In this document: positions 10,328 to 23,400 of the stretch, piece after piece
How the letters are laid out: every line of letters begins with the position of its first letter
How positions within the stretch are numbered: position 1 is the stretch's first letter
NCBI RefSeq assembly: GCF_914767665.1
Contig: NC_059508.1
Location: 5,270,001 to 5,334,000 of the forward strand
DNA length: 64,000 nt
Direction: 5' to 3'
From: Harmonia axyridis
Taxonomy: Eukaryota > Arthropoda > Insecta > Coleoptera > Coccinellidae
Position numbers and translations under genes: made by a program
Notes under the pieces: generated by a model
Told to the model about the DNA's origin: nothing
Database searches by the model: none
The model's input: only the letters and a program-made list of their open reading frames with translations

Positions 10328-12312
10328 TCTAATTTACTCCTGAAATGCATTCAAACAATATTCTAGTACAAAAAAGCTCTTTGTGGTTTGGTAGGTATCT
10401 ATCGAAAAACATTGCTGTGCCTACCTCAAACTACTGAAGTCTATCCCATTCATTGATGGTGACAACATTCTAAAAAAAAAGTGTTCTCCATAAGTGTCAT
10501 CTATGTATTAATTTATCTATAGGCTGAAGAGAGTCAGGTTTAGTACCAATTACAGCTCAATGAAGGCAGTTATTATTATTAGAGCTTCCACCAATTAAGT
10601 AATTTACTCCTGAAATGCATTCGATCAATATTCTAATACAAAAAAGCCCTTTGTGATAAGTTTGGTAGGTAGGTATCTATTGAAAAACATTGTTGTGCAG
10701 ACTTCAAAAAACTGAAGTCACTTAATTATTTAAGTTGAGCAGTTTTTTTGGTAAGAATATGTAGTCGACTATAAGGACATAATTACCTATTCATTGAGGG
10801 TAACAACATTCTAAAAAGAGCGTTCTCCATAAGTGTCATCTATGTATTAATCCATCTATAGGCTGAAGGGAGTCAGGTTTGGGACCAATTGCAGCTCAAT
10901 GAAGGCAGTTATTGTCATTAGAGCTTCCACCCATTATGTTATTTACTCCTGAAATCCATTCAATTGATATTATAGTACAGAAAAGCCTTTCGTGATAAGT
11001 TTGGTGGGTATCTATTAAAAAAATAATTGTTGGGTATACCTCAAACTGCTGAAGTCACTTGATTATTTTAACTTAGCAGGTTTTTTAGTGAAAAAATGTA
11101 ATCGATAATAGGTATATAATTACCTATTCATTGAGGGTGGCAACATTCCAATAGGTCCATTGTCCAGGTGTCATCTATGTAAATAATTCATCTCGAGGCT
11201 GAAGGGATTCAGGTTTATGACCAATTGTAGCTCAATGATGGCAGTCATTCTCATTAGCGCATTCACCAATTATGTTATTCACTCCTGAAATGCATTCAAT
11301 TAATATTTCGGTTCAAAATAGCCTTTTGTAATGAGTTTGGTAGGTATCTTTTGGAAAACATTGTTGTGCAGACTTTAAACTGCTGAAGTCTCTCAATTAT
11401 TTCAACTCAGCGGGTTTTTAAGGGTGAACACATTCTAAAATAAATTGTTTTCCATAAGTTTCATCTATGTAAATATTTCATCCATAGGCTGAAGGGAGTC
11501 AGGTTCATAAACAATTGCAGCACAATGAAGGCACTTATTGTCATTAGAGAATTAACCAAGTATGTAATTTACTGATGAATATAATAACGAAATGCAATCA
11601 ATAAATATTCTATTACAAAGGAGCCTTTTGTGATAAGTATGGTAGTTTGAAAAATATTGTTGTGCAGACTTAAAACTGCTAAATTTACTAATTATTTCAG
11701 CTCAGCAGGAGTTTTAGTACGAATATGTAATCAATAATAAGTATAAAATTACCTATTCATTAAGGGTGACAACATTCAATCAAATGTGACAAAATTTGTT
11801 TTCCATGAGTGTCATCTATGTAAATAATTCATCTATTGGCTAAAGGGACTCAGGTTTATGACCAATTGCCAGGTCAATGAAGGCAGTTATTTTCATTAAT
11901 GAATCTACTAATTCTGTAATTTGCTCTTGAAATGCATTCAATCAATCTTCTATACAAAAAAGCTTTTTGTGATGAGTTTGGTAGGTGTCTATTGAAAAAC
12001 ATTGCTGCAGACCGCAAACTGCTGAAGTCCCTTAAATTTCTCAGCTCAGCAGGTGTTTTAGTACAAATATGTGACCAATTTGATGTATTTAATTACCTAT
12101 TCATTAAGGGTGACTACATTCTCCAAAAAAAGTGTTCTCCATAACTGTCATCTATGTAGATAATTCATCTATAGGCTGAAGTGAGTCAGGTTTATGACCA
12201 ATTCCAAGCTCAATGAAGTAATTTATTGTTATTAATGCATCCACCAATTATGTATTTTCCTTCTGAAATGCATTCAATTAATATTCTAGTACAAAAAAGC
12301 CTTTTGTGCTAA
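10328..12312. repeat. Tandem satellite, six units of about 340 bp
   Basis: The landmark GGCTGAAGGGAGTCAGG (with variants) recurs at about 10523, 10858, 11195, 11485, 11836 and 12172. Spacing is about 335-350 bp, with one shorter unit of about 290 bp. Other landmarks recur in order: CTCCTGAAATGCATTCAAT, TTTGGTAGGTATCTATTGAA, TTACCTATTCATTGAGGGT and GTGTCATCTATGTA. The unit matches, in reverse complement, the 3' end of the LINE at 9047-9410. Coding potential is nil. Confidence 0.9.
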
Positions 12313-13114
12313 AACTTTCAATAATTCTTTATTATAAAATTTCGAAAATACAATCACTAATTGTATATTAACGATTTTCAATCAAATTCTGTGACGTCTC
12401 TGTGTTTCCACACATTGGAAATGTGAATTGAAAATATTTCAACACAACAACTCTTCTAGCAGATTTGATACACTTATCATTCCACTGTAAGTCTTGTTGT
12501 GGGCTCCACATACATACTTCGGGATAATAAATATAGTAATTTTTATTCAAATCAAAGAAGTACACACCTAACTGAACCATACTTTGAATTACCTAACACA
12601 ATCTATGATCTATATGGTTGTCAATTAATAGTTAATTGGTTCAAACCGAACAAAGACCAGAATTGCTCTACGAGCATAAAAAAGGATACAACATTTGAAC
12701 TGTAATTTAGAATATATGTTTTTCATTTGTTATTACTTCTGTTTGTGGCAGTAGTAGTTTGGATTTCTAAAGAAAGAGTGTTTCACTATCGCCTAGAAAT
12801 CTCATTGTGATTCATGGTCCAAAAATTGAGAATCTGCTGATGTATTTCTCTAATCTTCAAGCACATAAGTACAAGATCCGAATAAGAATTATTCAGATAA
12901 AGATCAGGAACATTATCCACTAGTTATTATTTTCTAGTAATTCTATTATTCATTTTGTAAGTAGTTCTTAATAAGATTCCTAAAAAGAAACGAACTAGGA
13001 TAAATTATAAATACAATTCATATGTTGACTTCTTACCGTGCAATTTGGGTAAATACGTATCGTTATCCAGATTCCAGACTGAGCCTAGCTGTTGAGAATT
13101 ATTTCAAACTCAGA
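12313..13114. other. Intergenic; unrecognised short ORFs
   Basis: A minus-strand frame at 12368-12580 (Cys-containing, with SPQQDLQWNDKC) and a plus-strand frame at 12499-12705 overlap each other. Neither could be assigned to a family and at most one can be real. Otherwise AT-rich. Confidence 0.25.
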
Positions 13115-13300
13115 GGAAGGAGCATAACGTCCCATAACTGATGATCAGAAGTGTATCTGAATATGGCCGACACGCGTTTCCGCTTAGCAGTGGCGAAGTA
13201 GGATAAAAATTTAATTCATTCAAAAATAATACATTTCGGTAGCAGATATAGGGGTACATTGAACTTGATATAAATTAATAAATTTTATTAACGAATTGAA
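13115..13300. repeat. Second copy of the dispersed repeat at 5362-5590
   Basis: Same order of blocks as near 5362-5590 (GGAAGGAGCATAAC, CTGATGATCAGAAG, GAATATGGCCGAC, GTAGGATAAAAATTT, GTACATTGAACTT, TTTTATTAACGAATTGA), with a deletion in the middle relative to that copy. Confidence 0.75.
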
Positions 13301-14114
13301 TAATTACAAAAATCAACAATTAAGTACTATAATGGAATAATGAATAAATCTGTGGGTTTATTCAAACTTCACATATAAGATTCTATATTGAATTTTGAAG
13401 TTCTATCTTATTTATAGTTTTGTAAAGGACAGCTTGGAATTGTGAACGAATTTAAGGAATGGGATAGATGAATGATTATAATAATAAAAATAATTTTCAT
13501 TAACAAATTAGAAATTGAGCAATTACAATCATCCTTAATAAGTATGTACTGGGTATAATGAATTGATGGAAAAATTTGGCTGCTATAAAGAATAAATTCT
13601 TTAACTCGGAGTGTGTCTCCGATTTTATTGGAGGTATGTCATCAAAAAGTGGGGGTTTGCTCTCTAACTGATAGTCTGGGTACACATTGTTTATTTGTCA
13701 AATTCTACAAAAATTAACAATTCGTGTATTGAAAACCAATATATTATTCTATTTCCCAACATGATGAATAGACAAATAAACTAAGCTTGGATGTAGATGA
13801 AAGTCAAGACATACCTGAGAATCTAGTAATTGAATATAAATAATCATGATCCATTAGAGTACTTTGCACACATTTGGAGGGTCTGGGTCACTATTGCATT
13901 ATAATTTTTCACCTGAAATAAACATATATAGGTACATAGAAAATGCATGATTTTGGTTAGCAAATTTTATTATAAATAAAGAAATATCCTTGGGCGGACA
14001 GAATAAAAATCAACAAAATAAAATTTGTGCAAAAATCGAGGAAACTGGAAAACATTTATATGTGGAAAATGGTTGTCAATTTAATATACTTACATATTTT
14101 AAACCATCTCTTAC
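13301..14114. other. AT-rich intergenic DNA
   Basis: No convincing gene. A minus-strand open frame at 13500-13685 shows no recognisable family. Confidence 0.3.
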
Positions 14115-14221
14115 AATTGTTGGTACAGCACTTTAGCCTTTGGAGTTTGATCAAAAACAATCATCAGCAAAATGACGAGAACATAAATAACTTTGAGTTT
14201 TAGAATCAAATTCAGGCTCAT
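14115..14221 (-). CDS. Candidate signal-peptide exon of a small secreted protein
   Basis: Minus-strand ATG at 14221 opens a short frame with a Lys-containing start and a strong hydrophobic core (VIYVLVILLMIVF), then a polar part with small residues before the predicted cut. It runs up to a GTAAGAG donor (14114). This looks like a signal-peptide first exon. The nearest acceptor downstream (near 13917) would give an early stop, so no complete product could be built; without splicing the frame stops a codon or so later. Weak candidate. Confidence 0.25.
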
Positions 14222-16053
14222 TTAATAAATGAATCCATGCCGCTCTCCCCTTTTCATCTTTTGGAAATCTAGAGCGTTAAAATAAAATACTTTTACACTA
14301 ATAACTGATAATTATTTTTCCTTTGATGTCCTATAATCAATATTTATTCACAGAATAACGCAACTATCTAGTAATATGATGATAATGATTCAATGAAGAA
14401 ATAATAAACCTGAAAAATGTAATAACCAAAAGAAATCCTTGTCTTACCCTATGATACGCCTATGGAATTTGTGGGTTAACTTTGACAGAACGAAACGTGT
14501 AAGTTGACACATGGAAGTAGAGATGAGCGATACTAAATCACGTTGTGAAACGTGATCGTTACTATATGGTCATTGCTTAGGTATCGGATTCATTCCGTGC
14601 TGTTTGTTATCAATATTTGTATGAATTACCAAAATCTTAGATCGTTTATCGGTGCAGCTTGAATTGGTGACATTTTAAATTAATTCCCAGCAGGGGTAAA
14701 TAAGCTAGCCAAATAGCCTATTCTTTAGAGCTAACAGATTTGTGAAATCCTTGTATGAATAATTTTTGACATCGAATAAAAAATAATACACACAAATTCA
14801 AAAGTAAATATATATATTGAAACAATGAATAAATAATAAAATTCGAATTTTATTTCCACCACCAATTAGGCAGTATTTTAGTAGTTATTATTTCTTTGTA
14901 GCAAATATTATAGTCCTACAAAAATACTTCAATTACTTCCTAAAGCCGGTGACGTTGCCGACGGATGCTGGGATTGTCATAAAAATATACAATTATGCAA
15001 TTGAAAAAAGGGTCCAAGCAATAAAAACATCAGGCTTCAAAAATCAAAATTTACGATTGCAACAAGGAATATAACGCTTGTGTATACGAACGGTGATATG
15101 CCCTGGAACGATCTGTTATCTGTTTCAACTGTGATCACGTCACGCTCTGTATTCGTTTTGCGGAACTGTGACTATCTGTGATATTCTGATATCAGTGATT
15201 AACAGTTTCGCTCATCTCTACATGGAAGGTATCTGATGGCGGATTTCCGTTCACCAGTTTTAACAAAGGAAAATCGCCTTATGCTACTTCTTGGTATTCT
15301 GTGTTTTAAGGTTTCAATTGTATAATTACAGACTAGTAATCTGTGGTATAATACTAAGCCGCAGCACCATTGATAAAAAAAAATATAGTGCAATATATTA
15401 GTATTCTGTGGTGCAAACCTCATATTATGACTTTTATTTTCAATTAGTACCCGGATGAAACCGACAATTTGTAATCATTCTCTATGAATTCGATTCTTGT
15501 GGAATCAATAAGTGACCTTGAGTGTCCCGCCGAATTCGTAGCTAGGTTGCCAGTTCGCAAAATTAATAAGGTGTTTGAAGAATGTCATAGAATTAAAAGT
15601 AAGTCAGAAATTCAATTTCCCGCCAACGGCGCCAACATTATTAACGTGCTAGTCATCTTGGTTTATATCCTGAAATCGTGTTTTATCTTTTACTTCAAAA
15701 TAGGCTATGCAAGAAAAACTGCTTTTAGTTCAACCCTAATTGTGGATCCAGGACAAATCTTCAGTGACGAAGAAATTCGAAGAGAGAAAGTGACACTACA
15801 AAGTTTTTGTTTTGCGACTCCCTTGGAAGGCATAAAATGGTGCACGATGCTCGAGTGTGATAGATAGATAAATCTTCTATATTTCAGATCTTACAAAGTT
15901 GTTACATTAGAAATGAAATTACGTCAAAATACAGACCAAATATATCCTACGACAGACTATTGGAATTAAAATATTCATCAAGATTATACGATTCCAATCG
16001 AACCAGCATTTTCCTCATTAAGTTCTTAAAAGTCTCTACATAACTTATGCTTG
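14222..16053. other. Intergenic with one unassigned ORF (15484-15867, +)
   Basis: The plus-strand frame 15484-15867 (127 codons) has a charged N-terminal part (PVRKINKVFEECHRIKSKSE), a hydrophobic segment (NVLVILVYILKSCFIFYF) and a charged C-terminal part. I recognise no family. It may be a transposon relic or chance. The rest is AT-rich without visible genes. Confidence 0.3.
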
Positions 16054-16320
16054 TCACAGTTCCTTTTTAAGGTACTTTGATGACAAAGTACATATGCCAC
16101 TGACTGTTAATATCTTATGTTCTTTATAAATGTTACGACATGAGTGGTCAGGTGGACAGCCCACAAGACATCTCAGGATACGCTTCTGACATAGGAAGAC
16201 ACTGTGTGCAGCTGGAGTGTTTCCCCATACAACAATTCCATAAGAAATTCTGGAGTGTATTTCAGCGTGGTAGAATTTTAGGAAATGGTCCAAACTTAAT
16301 GCACTTTCGAGGTTTCTCAT
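16054..16320 (-). mobile_element. LINE reverse-transcriptase C-terminal fragment
   Basis: Minus-strand frame with the block YHAEIHSRISYGIVVWGN, then CQKRILRCLVG and a CRNIYKEHKILTV motif. These are the standard C-terminal features of insect LINE polyproteins (F-H-S-SYGI-WG … QK-A-R-I … C-LFKELKILT). Both ends are truncated, with no intact element. Confidence 0.8.
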
Positions 16321-17013
16321 TTGATAGAATTTAGAACTTCACATAATTTAATACAGAATACAGTGGGTTCTAAAGGACAGAGTGGAATTTAAGAATACTC
16401 CTAGAAACGTAACATCCATTATTATATCAATGGTATTATTATTTATTTTGACGTCTAGTATTGGTATGTTTGGGTTTTGATGAGTATGAAATGTTGTACA
16501 GTTAGTTTTAGTTAGTTTGATCTGTCAGAGGACCAAGAAGATAATTGAGAGGTATGTTTTAGGTCTTGCCCTATCGCTTTAATCTATGAATATTGAGATG
16601 TGCTACTTGTAGTAAGCTCTATAGAACGTAGTCTATTAGTTTTAACTTAAGATATAATTGAGCACAAGTTCTTCAGTCAACTTGAGTGAGTTAATATTTC
16701 CATACTGCATCTTGTCATTTCTGTGTATATTATCTATATAAGCAGATATCCCAACTATTTTTCTATTATGTACCTACTATTATTCTCAATTATAACCTTG
16801 AGACTGTGGATTTTTGTTTATTGTTTTGTTTTACTTTATCTTATTTATATATATTTCACTAGTTTTGAAATTGAAACCTTAAATTTTATGTAATTGGTGA
16901 ACAAATATCATTATTAAATTATTTATTTTTATTTGTTAGATAATATAGAATCCGATTTGAGTTCTCTAAAATGTATATGAATTATACTTTGTTGAAGGTT
17001 ATCGATTAATTTC
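16321..17013. other. AT-rich intergenic DNA
   Basis: Nothing recognised; no coding frame or clear repeat. Confidence 0.4.
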
Positions 17014-17251
17014 TAGGCAAATTTTACTTGGTATAATAATTGTCTCAGATTATGGAAACATTACATCAATGTGTGGAGGCATATATGATCATTGCGCTAT
17101 CGTCCATGAAGAAAACTTTGTGGACTCAAATGACCATAATATTCATACTAAAAATGTAGAAAATATGTGGATGAGAGCTGAGAAAAAACTTCGTAGGCAA
17201 TTTGGTACTTCGGAAGGATTGTTTCATTCCTATCTATATGGTTTTGTGTAG
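17014..17251 (+). mobile_element. Merlin/ISXO2-type DDE transposase relic
   Basis: C-terminal part of an ISXO2-like (IS1595/IS1016-type) transposase, the domain found in Merlin DNA transposons. Visible are an ILLGIIIVSDYG start, an H-C/A-I-V-H-E-NFVD block, the diagnostic H-T-NVENMWMRAEKKLR stretch (compare H-T-x-I-E-x-LW-x-x-x-K) and the TSEGLFHSYLYGF end. Stops flank it and no terminal inverted repeats were identified. Confidence 0.75.
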
Positions 17252-20200
17252 AGAAATCAGTACTCGAAAGTCGAAATCCCAAGTTTCGATTAAGTAATTT
17301 AAATATAATAGTTGATTTATATCCTTTCTCAAAATGAAATATGAAATTGTATTTTTTGAATTATAGAAAGTGTTCGAGTGAAGGTTTTCTTTACTTGGTT
17401 CTTTCCTTCATTAGCTCGTTGATCCAACTGTGTCAAATTGAAATAAATTTTTAAAATCATTATCTTGCTTTTTATTCAATTCACTCAAAATATAACATTA
17501 ATGTGAAAATTGCTTAGTCAAATATGCAAGGTAGTCGAGAATTATGTACATTAATTTCTAGAGCTGATAGTACCTTCATAAATAAGGGTAGTTCTTGTCA
17601 TATAAACTGTTTGGAAGATATTTTAAAAAACAAGGATTTCGTTCCTTCAAAGGGTGGCTAGTGGAAACTCTCTTATTTTTCAGTTTTGGAAAAAATCTAC
17701 CTACAAGAAGAAGTATCTTTATTTTTTTTTAACGTACAATAGGCTCTTGAAATTAATCTAGGTACATAATTCTGGACCAGCTCATATAATTGTGCAAGTT
17801 TAGACAAATATCCTTAGCAATAGACAATGAGAAAATAATTCAAATTCATAATTTACTATGATTGAGTATGCTATCAGTCATGTCTCGATTATTATCAATA
17901 GACCAGTATAGTTTAGAAAGTTGAAATCTCCTAACAGGAGGAGATTCATATTCAAATATTTTTAAAATGAAAGTCTGTAAAATACCGGGCTTTTAGCCCT
18001 TGATGCAGTCGGCTGACTTGACCACGGTTCGGAATTTATTAAATGATCAATTTATAATTATTCAAGTTATTTATCTACCAGAGTTTGAGTCGTTTTAAAT
18101 GGGAATAAATGAAAAGTGTTTTCTTTTAGTCCCATTTAAAACGACTACGATCAATTTATTCTCTCTAATAGATCAATTAATATTATTCTATTTCATTATT
18201 TCATTCACTCATCAATTTTTATATGAATATATCTTATTTCCTGAACAGATTCACTTAGATAAACTGTTGAGGAAATCTACTCTATGAACCGATTCCAGAG
18301 GTTGAAATAGGAAATTTTATGTGCACAATCTGGCAACAAAAACCGTGAAATGACATTTTCTATGCTCACAAATCTTCTTCTTGATTTAGCAAGATTACCT
18401 TGAATACGAATACGAATCCGAGTTATTAAATTTTGACCATGTTATTCGAGTTTCGAAGCACTGATTCGAATATAATTTAATTAATTGATATCGAAAATAA
18501 ATTCAATTATCTATGATTTCATTGATATACTGGACAATCTAAAAACTCTGGAATAGAAATTAAAAAATATTTTCTTTCAGATAGCACTCAATGAAATTCA
18601 CCTTTTTCTGAATAAATTTGAGATATCATGAAAATCTGTACCATGCAGTTCCTAAATGTGATTCATTTAGCTATATAAAATCTATTCTCTTAAGAATATC
18701 TCAATATTTTTCCTAAAAAAAATTTAAAGCGCGTTATTCCCATAGCCATATTAAGCTATTTCAATACTTTCTTTATTCGAATAACTCAATATTTCTCATT
18801 AAAAAAATTAATAACGCTTTATTCACATAGCCATTCAGCTATTTCAATGAACAACTGATGCGAAAAACTAAAAAAAAAAAAAAAGTTAAAAACGCGTTAT
18901 TTCCATGGGAATTGAGACGTTTTAGAAGCAAATTAATTGCAGATAAGTTATCTGCGGGATGAAATGTTTCTTGTATCAAATTTTCAGGTTAATTTTTTTT
19001 TTGGAAATGTATCTGGGGTTAATATAGTTTTGGATTTTTCGAAAGATTGACCGATCGAATTTGGACATATTTTTGTGTTAGTTTAGATGTTTCGCGGTCG
19101 AAGATACGAATCAGGCATCGATTTCTACCTTGGTTTTTCCGAAAAAATCGACTAATCGAATTCGAAACCGACTTCAGATAGCTTTTCAATATGAAAATTT
19201 CTTCATGATATCAAATTTTAATTTTTTTTTGTGAAATTCCAAAAAGTTCAAGACGTTACAGTTCCAAGTTTTTTCAGGAAACATCTAATGGTGGATAGGT
19301 ATGCAAGATCGAAGATTTTTCGTTATTTCAAAATAAGGAATGAAATGCAATAAACATAACTGATTCTATTCAAACAATAAAATTGTTTGTAAAAACCACT
19401 TTTCACTCTACTTTCAATAATATTCATAAGGCTTTCCAGAGCCAAATCAATACAAAAAGAAAATCACATATAGGTGGTTACTAAACAGTATACACTTTAT
19501 AAAAAATATGAAAATAATTCTCATTTAAAGTTCGCCTTAGTTCAGTAAATTGTGAATAGATGGCTTAGAAGCAAATTCTCCATTGAATTTTTGGAATTTT
19601 TCATTCAAAACTGACATAATTGATGTGCCATCACTTCTGCTTCAGGTTCAAGCGCATACACCTATTCAAACTGATTATTTATTTTCCCTATACCATAAGG
19701 ATTAATGTTCATCGGTAAAAGTAGAGTGTTAGATGTTAAATTGAAGAACATACTGAAAAACTTTTGAAAGTCTTTTCTGAAAAATTGTTGTGAAACTTCC
19801 AATAAAACAAAGATCAAAGGAAATCATATACATTCAAAATGGGATACGTGATATAAGCTATCTAGTCTAGAGATACTGGTTTCAAGATTGCAATTTGAAC
19901 TTGATTTGATTTGAATTTTTTTTCAAGTTTCAAGTACACTTGACAAGTTTTCTAATAAATTTGATACTTTATGTAGTAAATAAATGGATTTTTCTGTTTC
20001 ATACACCTTAAGAGCCACTGGTATTACCTATAATTTTAGTAATATTTTTATTTGTAGCCAGGGAATGTTGAATCAAAAACTGTAGTGGGATGGACGTATT
20101 TATTAAATTGTGATAAACTTTCCGTTGTATAAATAAAACTTAACATATTCATATAATTATCTTATAAAGAATAGGTGTATATCAAATAAAAGGGACATAA

Positions 20201-20413
20201 AAATTATCCTGTTGTCGTATGTCTTGTATGAAATAATTCCGACTATTTAAGCTGATTACAATGAACTTATGCTCTTACACATCCTTTTTTTTTAGAAACT
20301 TAACAGTAAGCACCCAGTATTTCCGCAACAAGTTTATTATACTCATACTTGTTTGCGCCATTTCTGGTATGTATATTATGTATACTCAAAATACCATTTT
20401 AATACTGGTCGAC
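17252..20413. other. Intergenic, AT-rich, with a perfect hairpin and short repeats
   Basis: Holds a perfect 17 bp inverted repeat (18088-18104 / 18130-18146) with a 25 nt loop. It also holds roughly three imperfect copies of a motif of about 100 bp at 18700-18915 (GCGTTATT-CCCATAGCCAT) and a dispersed segment at 19190-19330 related to 9990-10097. No gene was recognised. Confidence 0.5.
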
Positions 20414-23400
20414 TTACAGTTCCTTTTCGATTTTAATAAGTTCAGAAATGCCGTCGTACATTTCTTTAACAGCATCGAATTCGGTTAAACCCATTCTTCT
20501 CTTGTTGGATATGTCGTATATGCCCCCTTCAGCCTCGGTGTGTTCTCCACGAGTGCCACGTACTTGGAGATTGAACTTGCCAGCAATCTCGTCAAGTTTG
20601 GCTTTGTTGGAGGCCAGCTTGGGGACCTTGATGTGAACAGAAGCTCTGACGGTGGTACCTAAGTTAGTGGGACAGAAGGTTAAGAAACCAAGTCTGTCAT
20701 TGTGGGAAAATGGTAAACGCTTTTCAATCTCATTAACTCCAGTTACAAGACGACGGTATACTTGGCCAAGATCTCCACCCATTTGCATTGAGATGATCCT
20801 AAGATGATCTTCTTCGTTGCACCATACCAGGAATGATTTTGCGTCGTTGTGGAATATACCACGACCAGTTGGCCAGAATCTGCAAGCGTTTGCTGCCTGC
20901 AAGAATCGGTCACCTTCTTTGAACAAGAAGTGATCGTCAATCAGCTTTTGTTGAGTCTCCTTGTCCATTCCAGTCAACGGATAGAAAGTACCTGCAATCG
21001 TATTTTTTATAAGTTAAACATGAGACTCCATATTTTTTCGCTATTCATTATTGATTTATGGAAAACGAGAGTTACCTTGAGGTAACTTATTTGAAAATGT
21101 TCAATTGGGGTAACAGTATTTACAGAAATATCAGGTATGGGAAGTGTATGGAAAATTAGTCTGCATCATAAAGTTATTCTCGATTGGCTTACGAGTCAAA
21201 TTCTCGGGAGGTTTTAATTTTCTGTTTTGATATGAAGAAACCTGAGGCTGAGGCTCATCAAATGCTCTCAAATATGGCGAGGCCGCTTTTGGTGAACGTG
21301 CCGAGAGTGGTTTCAATGCTTCAAGAACGGTGATTTTGACGTCGAAGACCAGCATGGCATGGATGTTGAAAAGAGAAGGTTTCCGAAGATGCAGAATTGG
21401 AGGCATTAGTTGATCAAGACTCGTGTCAAACGCAACAAGAATTGGCAGGATCATTGGGAGTGACGCAAAAAGCCATTTCAAAACGCCTGAAAGTCATGAA
21501 AATGATTCAGAAACAAGGAAATTGGGTGCCGTACGAGTTGAAGCAGAGAGATGTTGATAGGCGTTTGTTTGCTTTTGAACAGCTGCTTGCAAGGCATAGA
21601 CGGCTTCCACTTCGACGGCCAAACCGAATATTCATGGTTCCAAAGTCATGCTCAGTATTTGGTGGGACCAGCTCAGCGAAGTGTATTATGAGTTGTTAAA
21701 ACCGCCTGAAACAATCACAGGGGGTCGTTATCGAATGACAAATGGCCGCAATACAACGAGAGACATGATGAAGTGAATTGACAGCATGACAATGTTCCAC
21801 CCCATGTTGCGAAAGTGGTCAAGGCATACTTGGAAACGTTGAAAAAGGAAGTCCTACCCCACCCACCATATTCTCCAGAAGTTGCACCCTCGGACTATCT
21901 TTCTTCTTTTAATCAATGGCACACGGCCTGGCTGACCAGCACTTTCGGTCCTATGAAGAAGTAAAAAATTGACGGATTCGTGGATCTCTTCAAAAGGTGA
22001 ACAGTTTTTTCAACGCGGGATTCGTGCGCTGCCCGAAAGATGGGAGAAAGTAGAGGCCAGCGATGGACAATACTTTTAATCATAAATGTATAACCAGTTT
22101 TTCACAATAAATCCTCGAATTTTCGGAAATAGACACGAAATCAAAGATTTTCAGAAGAACTGAAGCATTTTGCGCGCAGAAATTTTCAAATTGGAGACCA
22201 GAATCAAAATTATTCTTTGAATAATAAAAATAATAAATGTATTCGTAGAAATATTATGCAAACAATACACACTACAAATAACAATACATCCAAATAACCT
22301 AAAACCAAGAAAGAAGTGAAAAACGTTGAATGAGAAAACATGCATAGAACATTGAATAAAATGAGATTAAACCATTAACAACTGAAAAGTACAGAGAAAA
22401 GAATTAAGATGGAATAATCTTATTAATTTTCCTTTTTTTGAAATTGAACAAACTGAATATGACAACAATACCTTTGAGTTCTCCTTCCAATCCAGACAAA
22501 GTAGATGACACTTTCTGTTCCATCTCTTTGTATTGCTCTTCAGTTAGGCAGGGGTTGAATGGATAACCCTCCAAAGAGCGGCCACATCTTACACGAGTGG
22601 ATACAATGTACTCTCCAGCAGGGTCTAAGTTGCCGAAGACGTTTACATCTCCAAAATCTCTTGGGGGGTGTTTATCAGTCTTTTTAAAGCCACCATGGTA
22701 ATCTTCAATAATCGGGTCGAATAGGTCAGCAAAAGTGGTGTAGGACTCTGCGTCAGGGGCATAAATTCCAATTCCTGAGTCATGGTTTTCTAGACCTGAA
22801 TAAAAAACATAACAGGCTTATTTTCTACTCTTATTATTGACGATTTGATGAGAATAGGTAGGCAACACAAAATATCATAACCCGTTTTTTGGACAGTATT
22901 TGTTTCTATCACTCTATCTGATGAGATTTCACAAAGATATTTCATAGAAGGAATCATTTACAAATATATCGTCGTATGGTTTAACATAAAAGACGATATA
23001 AATAAAAATATAAATCAATTTGATGGATAATTTCCGGATATTCCATGAATTTAGTGATGCTTTTTCAAATACAATTGGATATTCTGGTGTATGCTCTACC
23101 AGCTGATATATTTCTCCTGAATACTTAAAGAAAGTTCAGTTCTACTATCTGGAAATTTCTTCGAAATTAATAACACATAAAGTCAAATTATATTCCCCTA
23201 TCAATATTCGTCGAGCAGACAAACAAACTAACAAACATATCTTGTGTAGCCTACCCCTCAAAAATTAAGGCGGAATCAATATAATAGTAACAGCTTAGGT
23301 TTCACACTATACACATACATGTATTATGTGTATTATGTGACTATCCAACTTTTGATAGTCAACTTACAATACAGTGAAGGATATTGTTGGTTGCTTTTGA

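Noticed and set aside
17990..18040. A tRNA-like or SINE promoter (GGTTCGGAATT box B resemblance)
   Set aside because: No matching box A, no cloverleaf and no tail; chance similarity.
20448..21085. Plus-strand frames across arginine kinase exon 3
   Set aside because: Shadows of the strongly conserved minus-strand kinase frame.
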